DNA of 64,000 nt from Chrysemys picta bellii. Its lineage: Eukaryota; Chordata; Testudines; Emydidae. Shown piece by piece: positions 22,148 to 30,947 of this stretch. Location: positions 128,998,943 through 129,062,942 of the forward strand of contig NC_088791.1 of assembly GCF_011386835.1 (NCBI RefSeq). The letters run 5' to 3'. A program made the position numbers and the translations under genes. How positions within the stretch are numbered: the first letter of the stretch is position 1; every line of letters starts with the position of its first letter. A model generated the notes under the pieces. It searched no databases. It saw only the letters and a program-made list of their open reading frames with translations, and had not been told where the DNA came from.

Positions 22148-22438
22148 ATGGGCGACATCACCCTGATGAGGATCTCTGAGAGCGACAGAGAGAGAATGCT
22201 CCGGGAAAGCCTCCAAAGACCAGGGCTGTATGCCGCCCTGCTGTGCAGAGCAATGATTCCCGAGTACTTGATAGTCTCGTGGCGCGGCAACGTGTCGTAC
22301 TTCGGAGGACCCAATAAGGCCGCTCTCCCCAGGAACCTCATGCAACGGCTTTCAAATTACCTCCAGGAGCGCTTCATCGAGATGTCCCAGGAGGATTACT
22401 GCTCTATCCCCGGACATATAGACCGCATTTTACTGTAG
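22148..22438 (+). CDS. Small ORF in Harbinger, tentative BEN-like domain
   Basis: A 96-residue frame on the plus strand, inside the intron of the minus-strand Myb gene. The start context CACCATGG is a strong Kozak match and AATAAA follows 14 bases after the stop. The sequence has a helical start, then LYAALLCRAMIPEYLIVSW, KAALPRNLMQRLSNYLQERF, which in spacing resembles a BEN domain (hydrophobic helix, ...KxALP..., helix with YLxxRF). This is a pattern judgement only. Classical Harbinger elements are described with just transposase and Myb-like genes, so a third gene would be unusual. Chance open frame is the alternative, but the composition is ordered rather than repeat-like. Confidence 0.5.
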   Translation: MGDITLMRISESDRERMLRESLQRPGLYAALLCRAMIPEYLIVSWRGNVSYFGGPNKAALPRNLMQRLSNYLQERFIEMSQEDYCSIPGHIDRILL

Positions 22439-22645
22439 CTGCAGTAGCAGGGAATAAACAGTAGAGCGGCTTGTGCAGGACAATCACTGAAAACCGGACA
22501 TTGCTAGATTTTTTTTCAAAACTTGCACTGCCCATGACTAAACCGTTAAGCGCCTAGGGCACACTAATCATGAACAACCCATTCTTTTAATTGTTAATAT
22601 TCCTGTTTTGTTAAAAATAAATGTTTAGATGTTTACAACACTTAC

Positions 22646-23309
22646 TGGCTGATCCTTCCCCAGATTCTGTGTCCGGGGTAACGGCTGGGGACGCTTCGTA
22701 GGGGATCTCTGTAAGGGTGATGAAGAGATCCTGGCTGTCGGGGAAATCAGCGTTGTGAGCGCTGCCGACTGCCTCGCCCTCCTCATCTCCTTCCTCATCT
22801 TCCCCGTCCCCTAACATGTCCGAGGAACTGGCCGTGGACACTATCCCATCCTCAGAGTCCACGGTCACTGGTGGGGTAATGGTGGCGGCCGCACCGAGGA
22901 TGGAATGCAGTGCCTCGTAGAAACGGGATGTCTGGGGATGGGATCCGGAGCGTCCGTTTGCCTGTTTGGTCTTCTGGTAGCCTTGTCTCAGCTCCTTGAT
23001 TTTCACGCGGCACTGCGTTGCATCCCGGCTGTATCCTCTCTCTGCCATGGCTTTAGAGATCTTCTCGTAGATCTTTGCATTCCTTCTTTTGGATCGCAGC
23101 TCGGAAAGCACGGACTCATCGCCCCACACAGCGATGAGATCCAAGACTTCCCGATCAGTCCATGCTGGGGCCCTCTTTCTATTCACAGACTGCACGGCCA
23201 TCACTGCTGGAGAGCTCTGCATCGTTGCCAGTGCTGCTGTGCTCGCCACGATGTCCAGACAGGAAATGAGATTCAAACTGGCCAGACAGGAAAAGGAATT
23301 CCAATTCAA
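22646..23309 (-). CDS. Harbinger Myb/SANT-like protein, exon 1
   Basis: DNA-binding partner of the transposase. From Met at 23222 (MQSSPAVM) or upstream at 23309, the protein has a Myb/SANT-like trihelix domain with PAWTDREVLDLIAVWG, RGYSRDATQCRVKIKELR and SRFYEALHSILG, then an acidic linker (GDGEDEEGDEEGE). The exon ends at 22646 where the minus strand reads CAGCCA followed by GTAAGT, a good donor, in phase 1. Joined to 21651-21176 it gives up to 379 residues. I favour 23222 because similar MSANTD/ZSCAN29-like proteins start close to the Myb domain. The unspliced read-through adds only a short tail and is probably not real. Confidence 0.8.
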
Positions 23310-24015
23310 ATTTTCCCGGGGCTTTTCCTGTGTGGCTGGTCAGAGCATCCGAGCTCGCACTGCTGTCCAGAGCGTCAACAGAGTGGTGCACTGTGGGATA
23401 GCTCCTGGAGCTATTAGCGTCGATTTCCATCCACACCTAGCCTAATTCGACATGGCCATGTCGAATTTAGCGCTACTCCCCTCGTCGGGGAGGAGTACAG
23501 AAGTCGAATTAAAGAGACCTCTATGTCGAACTAAATAGCATCGCAGTGTGGACGGGTGCAGGGTTAATTCGATGTAACGGCGCTAACTTCGACATAAACG
23601 CCTAGTGTAGACCAGGCCTATGTCTTTCTGCCTCTTTCCTGATGGGTTTTCAGATTGGTTTCTATTGTAAACCAATCAACGGCTCCTGTCCTTCAGAGCA
23701 GCCAGTGTGCTAGAGTTCATGGTGCAGCATGTGTAGGCATTGTCATTACTGCAGGCAGTAGCTACTTGGTGCAGATAGGGAGTAGTGTCCTCTCTACTCC
23801 TATATCCCACTGTCTCATCTCTGCCCAGTAAATAGTTCAGAGTCTTTCGCTTGCTCTCACTCAAATGCATCACATGCCTTACTGAAATGAACTTTACCCC
23901 AAAAGCCTGTCGGGGATAGCAAGATGTCTTTCTATGTTGATTTCATTTTAGTATATTTTCAAATGTGCTAGTAGATATTGCCTAAAATTGCAACATACCA
24001 CTACTGAAAAAGGAA

Positions 24016-24018
<3 letters not shown>

Positions 24019-24058
<40 letters not shown>
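24019..24058. repeat. (GT)n microsatellite
   Basis: About 19 uninterrupted GT dinucleotides followed by a G run. Confidence 0.95.
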
Positions 24059-24059
<1 letters not shown>

Positions 24060-24146
24060 GGGGGGTGGTCAGGGTGTTAAAATTAAAATCAAGCTTACGG
24101 TCCACCCTGAGCCCATAGTGACAAGGAGATTCAATTGAGGCTATTT

Positions 24147-25484
24147 ATAGAATCATAGAATATCAGAGTTGGAAGGGACCTCAAGAGGTCATCTAGTCCA
24201 ACCCCCTGCTCAAAGCAGGACCAATTCCCAGCTAAATCATCCCAGCCAGGGCTTTGTCAAGCCGGGCCTTAAAAACCTCCAAGGAAGGAGACTCCACCAC
24301 CTCCCTAGGTAACGCATTCCAGTGTTTCACCACCCTCCTAGTGAAATAGTTTTTCCTGATATCCAACCTGGACCTCCCCCACCGCAACTTGAGACCATTG
24401 CTCCTTGTTCTGTCATCTGCCACCACTGAGAACAGCCGAGCTCCATCCTCTTTGGAACCCCCCTTCAGGTAGTTGAAGGCTGCTATCAAATCCCCCCTCA
24501 TTCTTCTCTTCTGGAGACTAAACAATCCCAGTTCTCTCAGCCTCTCCTCATAAGTCATGTGCTCCAGACCCCTAATCATTTTTGTTGCCCTCCGCTGGAC
24601 TCTTTCCAATTTTTCCACATCCTTCTTGTAGTGTGGGGCCCAAAACTGGACACAGTATTCCAGATGAGGCCTCACCAATGTCGAATAAAGGGGAACGATC
24701 ACGTTCCTCGATCTGCTGGCAATGCCCCTACTTATACAGCCCAAAATGCCGTTAGCCTTCTTGGCAACAAGAGCACACTGTTGACTCATATCCAGCTTCT
24801 CGTCCACTGTGACCCCTAGGTCCTTTTCAGCAGAACTGCTACCTAGCCATTCGGTCCCTAGTCTGTAGCAGTGCATGGGATTCTTCCGTCCTAAGTGCAG
24901 GACTCTGCACTTCTCCTTGTTGAACCTCATCAGGTTTTTTTCTGCCCAATCCTCTAATTTGTCTAGGTCCCTCTGTATCCGATCCCTACCCTCTAGTGTA
25001 TCTACCACGCCTCCTAGTTTAGTGTCATCTGCAAACTTGCTGAGAGTGCAGTCCACACCATCCTCCAGATCATTAATAAAGATATTAAACAAAACCGGCC
25101 CCAGGACCGACCCTTGGGGCACTCCACTTGAAACCGGCTGCCAACTAGACATGGAGCCATTGATCACTACCCGTTGAGCCCGACGATCTAGCCAGCTTTC
25201 TATCCACCTTACAGTCCATTCATCCAGCCCATACTTCTTTAACTTGGTGGCAAGAATACTGTGGGAGACAGTATCAAAAGCTTTGCTAAAGTCAAGAAAT
25301 AACACATCCACTGATTTCCCCTCATCCACAGAGCCAGTTATCTCATCATAGAAGGCAATTAGGTTAGTCAGGCACGACTTCCCCTTCGTGAATCCATGCT
25401 GACTGTTCCTGATCACTTTCCTTTCCTCTAAATGTTTCATAATTGATTCCTTGAGGACCTGCTCCATAATTTTTCCAGGGACTG
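24147..25484 (-). mobile_element. CR1 LINE, 5'-truncated, reverse transcriptase portion
   Basis: The minus-strand 3' end carries the CR1 tail (complement of ATAGAATCATAGAAT at 24147 on). The 5' end is truncated within the RT, where recognisable homology begins at [13 protein letters not shown] near 25484; upstream residues in the same frame look unrelated. No target duplication was identified, as is usual for CR1. Confidence 0.9.
24232..25484 (-). pseudogene. CR1 ORF2 fragment: reverse transcriptase C-terminal two-thirds
   Basis: About 417 codons uninterrupted to the natural stop at 24232. Motifs in order are [29 protein letters not shown] (motif A), [15 protein letters not shown] (motif B), [10 protein letters not shown] (motif C, catalytic DD) and the ...[18 protein letters not shown] thumb region through [12 protein letters not shown]. 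The endonuclease domain and the first part of the RT are missing, so it is a dead-on-arrival copy despite the open frame. An open frame of this length suggests a relatively recent insertion. Confidence 0.88.
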
Positions 25485-27235
25485 TGTCTCTGAATGTGAA
25501 TATTTCTGTGACTCTGTCTCTCTTGTGTTTAGTGTTCATGAAGAATTGGGGAAGGTGGCATATAAATGACCTACTAGTTCACAGAAGCCTGGGAAATCAG
25601 GCATGTGCACACACTATGGCTAGAAACATTTTTTATCTGATCCCTCGTCCCTCATGTGTCCCCCCCCCCCCCAACTTTTATGATGCCTTCTCTCTGTGGT
25701 TTGCATTATTATTTAAATGTTTTCGGACCCAGCACTGACCTCCCTTTCCATTGCTTTAAAGACTCTAATGGCTTCCCAGACTCTAGGAATTTCCCAAAGC
25801 AGTGGCTGAAATGGGTCTTTCCACTCTAAGGAAAAGCATAAGGTCTAAAATGAAATACGATTTTGAGCTGTAATATCTTCGCACAGCAGGGTAAGGTAAT
25901 GGGGGCTGTAGGTTTGTAAGCTAGAACTGGACCCGAGTTACAAAGTTTACACCCCCATTTTTCTGAAATTCCTGGTTATTTGGATGTGTGGTTTTGGTTT
26001 AGGCTAAGCTCTGTTGTTAATATTTAGGTATTTGCAGTCCTCGGAGGTGGTTGGGGAGGTTGTTTTGCCTCAACAAAAACCCTTAAAATCCAATGCAACG
26101 TTGGAGTACTTTCTAAGCTGCTCCTCTTTCATATCTGACTAGTGACTGTCGCCTGACATCCTTGCTCAAGACATTGGCATGTGCATAAAGCTAAAACAGA
26201 GGAATACATGGAGGTCAGTTGCTTGTGTTTTTTATCCTAATGGAGTCATTTCACTGTGAGGACTCTGCAGGTCTCTTGCATAGACAGAATTCCAAGGCAA
26301 CAGTGGGCAGCAGTGAAATGCTTCGAGTTCCTTGGGACTTTGGCAATATCCTGGCCTGCATGGTAAATAGCCTGCATTTTTGCCTGGACTGAAGGCCCAA
26401 TGACTGTTTCAAGATCTAATAGTTTGCAAGCCATTAGGTGCTGAGGTGGCTGTTGTAGGCCATTGGAAAGCTGGGACTCATGGCTTTCCAAGGACACTTC
26501 ACATGCCAATGAGGAGTCAACCACCCAAGTTATATAGAGGAAGATGAAGAAAGACAAGGAAGCTTGTTTAACTTCAGTGGGCAATTGTAGGACCTCTTGA
26601 ATGTGGGAAATAGGAAATTATTAGCATGTCAGCAGCAGCGTGGAATTCAAACAGCATATCAGACATTTTTCCTAGGAGAGGCTATCACAGACGAGATATT
26701 AAAGTTAATCTTCTAACTTTTCTTTGCTACATTTTTAGTTAGTTAAAGGTCAATGATAAAAGTATTGGCTAAAAAAAAATAATGCAGTACATTAGGTGAC
26801 AAGCTTGCTATAAGACCTCATGTTTTGTGACTTATCAGGGCAGAAAAGCACATTGACAGACTAATACAGATGCTTTCAGGACCTTTTCTAAGCATGTGTC
26901 CCAGGCAGCACCTTCCCCCATCTGCTATTAAGGAGTGGAAAGATGAGGAGGCTGGGGGTCTCTTCCCATACACTAGGGAGAAAGGATTGGTGTCTGCCAG
27001 AACTGGGGGTTTGGAAGCAGGTCCACTGTGGTCTCTGTTCTTAGCGCAGCATTCTGGCCTGCAATCCAGCCACTGAGTCCCTCCCCCACACACAGCGATG
27101 TTGCTGTGTCTGTTCCCAATGGAGGTGCTGAAGATTTAGAAATTCAGCTGATGTAAATCAACACAGCTCCACTGACTTCAGTGGAGCTATGGTGGTTTAC
27201 ACCAGTGGAGATCTGGCCCTCAGTACACAATACAG
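25485..27235. other. Intergenic sequence, nothing recognised
   Basis: C-run near 25661-25672. No supported exon or bounded repeat. Confidence 0.4.
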
Positions 27236-27922
27236 TAACTCCTCACTTAACGTCGTCGTCCTGGTTAACGTTGTTTTGTTTTGTTTCGTTGCTGATCTAT
27301 TAGAGAACATGCTCGTTTAAAGTTGCGCAATGCTCCTTTATAACGTTGTTTGGCAGCCACCTGCTTTGTCCATTGCTTGCAGGAAGAGCAGCCCGTTGGA
27401 GCGAGTGGTGGGGGCTTGGAACCAGGGTGGACCGGCAGCCCTCCTATCAGCTCCCCTAAGTTTTCCAGCAGGCTCCTGTTTGTTGTGAAGAGGGAGGGAA
27501 TAGGGGTGCTAATGTCATGGTGTCCCCCTGCCCTCACTCCTGTACCCCATTTCCACAGGAAGGGGGGCAAGGCACAACAGGGCTCAGGATGGAGGGAGCT
27601 TGCTGGCAGCAGCTGCTGTCTCAACTTGCTGATCTACTTAAAAAGGCAATGTACTTAAACTCGGGTCAGTGTACTTAAAGGGGCTATGTGCATCTCCCTC
27701 TCTCTCTCTGTGTGTGTGTGTGTGTGTGTCTCTCTCTCTCTCTCGTGCGTGCACACACACACACAGTGTGTGTCTGTCTCTCTCTGCCATGCTGTGTCTC
27801 CTCCCTCCATTAGTGCTGGCTTGTAGAGTGTGAGGCTGCATTAACAGCAATGTGTTAATCCTTGAGGGCTCAGCCGAGTACTAGTTCATCATTTAGCAGT
27901 AAGGCATTCCATGGGAAATATT
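27236..27922. mobile_element. DNA-transposon-like repeat, probable mariner/Tigger type, truncated
   Basis: Left edge CAGTAACTCCTCACTTAACG, followed by GTTAACGTTGTT and GCTCGTTTAAAGTTG, has the look of a Tigger-like terminus. It runs through a microsatellite and ends where the ZBED-type hAT begins. No right terminus or transposase seen; superfamily assignment is tentative. Confidence 0.45.
27694..27787. repeat. Compound (TC)n(TG)n microsatellite
   Basis: Alternating CT and GT/CA runs, with ACACACACAC inside; open frames across it are artefacts. Confidence 0.95.
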
Positions 27923-28021
27923 CAGCCAATCGCTCAGACAAACAGGTTTGTTTACATTTGCAGGAGATAATGCTGCCTGTTTCTTGTTTACAATGTCATC
28001 TGAAAGTGAGAACAGGCATTT

Positions 28022-28500
28022 TTAGGGCACTGTTGTAGCCAGTATCACAAGATATTTATGTGCCAGAAGTGCTAAAGATTCATATGTCCCTTCATGCTTC
28101 AACCACCATTCCAGGGGACATGCGTCCATGCTGATGACGGGTTCTGCTTGATAACAATCCAAAGCAGTGCAGACCCATGCATGTACATTTTCATCATCTG
28201 AGTCAGATGCCACCAGCAGAAGGTTGATTTTTCTTTTTTGGTGTTTCCGGTTCTGTAGTTTCCATATTGGAGTGTTGCTCTTTTAAGATTTCTGAAATCA
28301 TGCTCCACATCTCGTCCATCTCAGATTTTGGAAGGCACTTCAGATTCTTAAACCTTGGGTCAAGTGCTGTAGCTATCTTTAGAAATCTCACATTAGTACC
28401 TTCTTTGTGTTTTGTGAAATCTGCAGTGAATGTTCTTAAAATGAACAAAATGTGCTGGGTCATCATCCGAGGCTGCTATAACATGAAATATATGGCAGAA
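28022..28500 (-). pseudogene. hAT (ZBED-like) transposase fragment
   Basis: The minus strand reads QHILFILRTFTADFTKHKEG, then FLKIATALDPRFKNLKCLP, typical of the conserved hAT block preceding the dimerisation domain, then a frameshift near 28240 into ASDSDDENVHAW and CPLEWWLKHEGTYESLALLA. The residual plus-strand arm (28585-28800) encodes a second, more decayed copy of the CPLEWW segment plus the following C-terminal region. No intact frame remains. Confidence 0.7.
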
Positions 28501-28584
28501 TACGGGTAAAACTGAGCAGGGGACATGCAATTCTCCCCCAAGGAGTTTAGTCACAAATTTAATTAACACATTTTTTTAACGAGC

Positions 28585-28800
28585 GTCATCAGCATGGAAG
28601 TATGTTCTCTGGAATGGTGGCCAAAGCATGAAGGGGCATACAAATGTTTAGCATATCTGGCACGTAAATACCTTGCAATGCCAGCTACAAAAGTGCCACG
28701 CAAATGCCTGTTCTCACTTTCTGGTAACATTGTAAATAAGAAGCAGGCAGCGTATCTCCCCTAAATTTAAACAAATTTATTTGTCTTGGCGATTGGCCGA
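28585..28800 (+). repeat. Right inverted arm of hAT remnant
   Basis: Reverse complement of 27923-28138; for example GTCATCAGCATGGA here mirrors CCATGCTGATGAC at 28126-28138, and GCGATTGGCCGA mirrors CAGCCAATCGC. The arms are equal in length and moderately diverged. Confidence 0.75.
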
Positions 28801-28975
28801 ACAAGAAGTAGGACTGAATGGACTTGTAGGTTCTGAAGTTTTATATTTTGTTTTTGAGTGCAGTTATGTGTATTAAAAAAAATCTATATTTGTACTTTCA
28901 CGACAGAGATTGCACTACAGTACTTGCATGAGGTGAATTCAAAATTAATTTAATTTAATTTAATTAATGGAGATC

Positions 28976-29153
28976 TCCCATCTCCTAGAACTGGAAGGGA
29001 CCTTGAAAGGTCATCGAGTCCAGCCCCCTGCCTTCACTAGCAGGACCAAGTACTGATTTTGCCCCAGATCCCCAAGTGGCCCCCTCAAGGATTGAACTCA
29101 CAACCCTGAGTTTAGCAGGCCAGTGCTCAAACCACTGAGCTATCCCTCCCCCC
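28976..29153 (-). mobile_element. Turtle tRNA-derived SINE (Cry-like pol III SINE)
   Basis: Read on the minus strand it starts GGGGAGGGATAGCTCAGTGG, with an A box (TAGCTCAGTGGT) and B box (GTTCAATCC within TTGTGAGTTCAATCC) in tRNA spacing, and ends with the CR1-like tail CCTTCCAGTTCTAGGAG. This architecture matches the tortoise pol III SINE family, known from cryptodiran turtles and mobilised by a CR1-type LINE. It is inserted in the ZBED-type hAT remnant and preceded on the plus strand by a TTAAT-rich run (28945-28975). Confidence 0.85.
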
Positions 29154-29389
29154 CATAACTACTATTCCTTTTATCATTTTTACAGTGCAAATATTTGTAA
29201 TAACAAATATACACTTTGATTTCAATTACAACACAATACAATATATATGAAAATCTAGAAAAAAATCCAAAATATTTAATAAATTTTAATTGGTATTTTA
29301 TTGTTTAACAGTGCGATTAATCTCGATTAATTTTTTTGAGTTAATCACGTGAGTTAATTGTGATTAATCGACAGCCCTACTACAAACAT

Positions 29390-30284
29390 GACAGTTAGAC
29401 GCTTCCTTTAAAAAAAGCTGAGATTCTTGTATCTTTTGATGAATCCAGGAGCTGGGGGTTTAAGAAACTCCAAATATCATGAGGCTCGCATTAACATGAT
29501 AAGAGTTGGCAACACTGCAAAGTTTTATAGTTGGGGAGGGGCTGATGGAACCCAGCAGAGAGCGGGGGTAAATGTGGATTTAGTGAAATTTGCACACAGG
29601 ATGTGCTTTAGTTAATGGAAATCTTTTCTTCCATCACATCCTTGTGAGAATCAGTATTAATATAACAACCTTTCCTGTTCCCTGCATTCTTCCCAAAGTT
29701 AGCAGTTTCCCAATTGTGTCTGGTATCTCTCGCACCAATCTCCAAGCCACCCATGCTAGGAATTGCTGCCCAGTTTGACATACACAAAGTTCCTTTCTCT
29801 CCTCCTTCATAATAGTTCTGAAAATTCAGCTGTTCCAAGGAGCATCCCCTCAACAATGACCATGTGCCACTTCGCTTGATCACTCTACTGTAACTATTTG
29901 TGCCTTTAGATTGTAAGATCTTTGAATCAGGGACTCTGCCTAGCATAGGAATATTCCTATATTGCATAGGGGCTTCCTGGATCATTAAGTCCAATCCAAT
30001 GCTATCACAGACAACTCTATCTTTTTAAGCCCATTTAATAAACATATCAAGCTCTATGTCAAAACTAGCAAGGTTGTTTGCCCCCACCAGAATGCTATCC
30101 CAGAAATGCGGCAAAGGTTACCTCCTGTAAAGCACCATGTACATTTGCATCAACTTAGAAACAATAACATGCGGAAAGTTTCTGGCAAAAACCATCCCCT
30201 TGCCTGAATGATATTCCAGAAACCATGTTAGGGTAGCCAAACCCAATTCAAGCCACCAAAAAATAATGGGAGAGGGAGCATGCT
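29390..30284. other. Intergenic sequence upstream of BCL2L14
   Basis: No non-coding first exon or promoter of BCL2L14 can be identified by eye. TTAGATTGTAAGATCTTTGAATCAGGGACTC at about 29907 is the recurring end of an old interspersed repeat (one short motif only). Confidence 0.4.
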
Positions 30285-30470
30285 GTAGTGGCTCCTTGCC
30301 CTCTGAGACTCATTCTTCCAGATCTATAAAGTGGCTTGTCCAAGCAACTCAACCTCTCTGTAAAATAATACTTCCCTGGCTTACGGGCGCTGTGAGGCTC
30401 AAGTCATTGAAGTTTGTAAGGTGCTTTGGTGAAAGGCTCTATAGCAATGCCAAGTATTATTCAGCATTAA
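30285..30470 (+). repeat. MIR-like SINE fragment
   Basis: Contains the decayed core (GTCCAAGCAACTCAACCTCTC) and the GCTGTGAGG ... GTAAGGTGCTTTGGTGAAAGG tail characteristic of MIR-like SINEs. It ends about 55 bases before the BCL2L14 coding exon acceptor. Confidence 0.5.
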
Positions 30471-30525
30471 GAAAAATGATGTGCTCCCTAAGCCATTAAG
30501 ACTAACAAGGAATCTGTCCTTGTAG

Positions 30526-30947
30526 GGGCAAGATGAATTCAACCAGTGATGCCAACATGGAAGAGATCTCTCTGGAGGATGAGGATAGAGACACCGTGGA
30601 ATACAAAGTTCTTATGGCATATGCCCAGCGACGACTCTCCGTGAGTAAATATGGGCAACTTCTGAAAAGGGAGGCGAAGACCTTGAAAGGATCGTCTACA
30701 GAGAGAGGGGAAAGGGAAGGGATCCCTCAGGCCGGTACGGGTGAGACGCACCAAGAACTGTCAATCCAGGACAAAGGGCCCACTGCCCAACGTAAAAAGC
30801 AAAAGAAGAAAAAGTTTATCTGGCGACGCCTGCTGCTTTCCTGTGCCAGAGGAGAGAGGGAGGAGGGCCCACAGGAGCTAGCCACGAACCAAGACACTGT
30901 GAATGGGTATGGCTTAAAGATGCCGATGGCACTCCAGATATCAGAAG
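30526..30947 (+). CDS. BCL2L14: BCL2L14 coding exon 1
   Basis: The acceptor TGTAG precedes 30526; seven untranslated bases, then ATG at 30533, chosen because the following residues align with the family start. The exon encodes residues 1-138 and the first base of codon 139, ending at AAG before GTGGGA. Residues about 86-96 are strongly basic (KKQKKKKF), a possible nuclear or membrane-interaction patch. Reading past the donor runs to a stop at 31021, which is intron. Confidence 0.9.

Larger units (their letters stand above)
18765..23618. mobile_element. Full-length autonomous-type Harbinger transposon
   Basis: The 4.85-kb element starts GGCCTTGTCTACACTA and ends TAGTGTAGACCAGGCC; the two are inverted repeats matching at 15 of the first 16 bases. 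Flanks TAA (18762-18764) and TAT (23619-23621) fit a 3-bp TWA-type duplication with one change. Subterminal regions are rich in short TTCGAA/TCGAATT motifs. It encodes a HARBI1-like transposase (plus) and a Myb/SANT-like protein (minus), the two proteins known to be needed together for Harbinger transposition, plus a small extra ORF. The transposase reading frame is intact from its second Met and the Myb exons splice in frame, so this is a fairly young copy. Confidence 0.9.
27923..29378 (-). mobile_element. ZBED-type hAT transposon remnant with inverted arms
   Basis: The right end reads GATTAATCGACAGCCCTA, a hAT-like terminus preceded by clustered GCGATTAATC-like motifs. The interior encodes transposase pieces on both strands because a 216-base segment (27923-28138) recurs inverted at 28585-28800. 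The arms cover the region just upstream of the transposase C-terminus. A turtle SINE splits the distal part at 28976-29153. The left terminus is not seen, so 27923 marks the edge of recognisable sequence. Confidence 0.65.

Noticed and set aside
25485..25539. N-terminal 18 codons of the long CR1 frame
   Set aside because: They do not resemble CR1 reverse transcriptase; homology starts at VPGKIMEQ, so this part is flanking DNA read in frame by chance.
29080..29153. tRNA gene on the minus strand
   Set aside because: A and B boxes are present, but the sequence continues into a CR1-type tail and does not form a full cloverleaf; it is a SINE.
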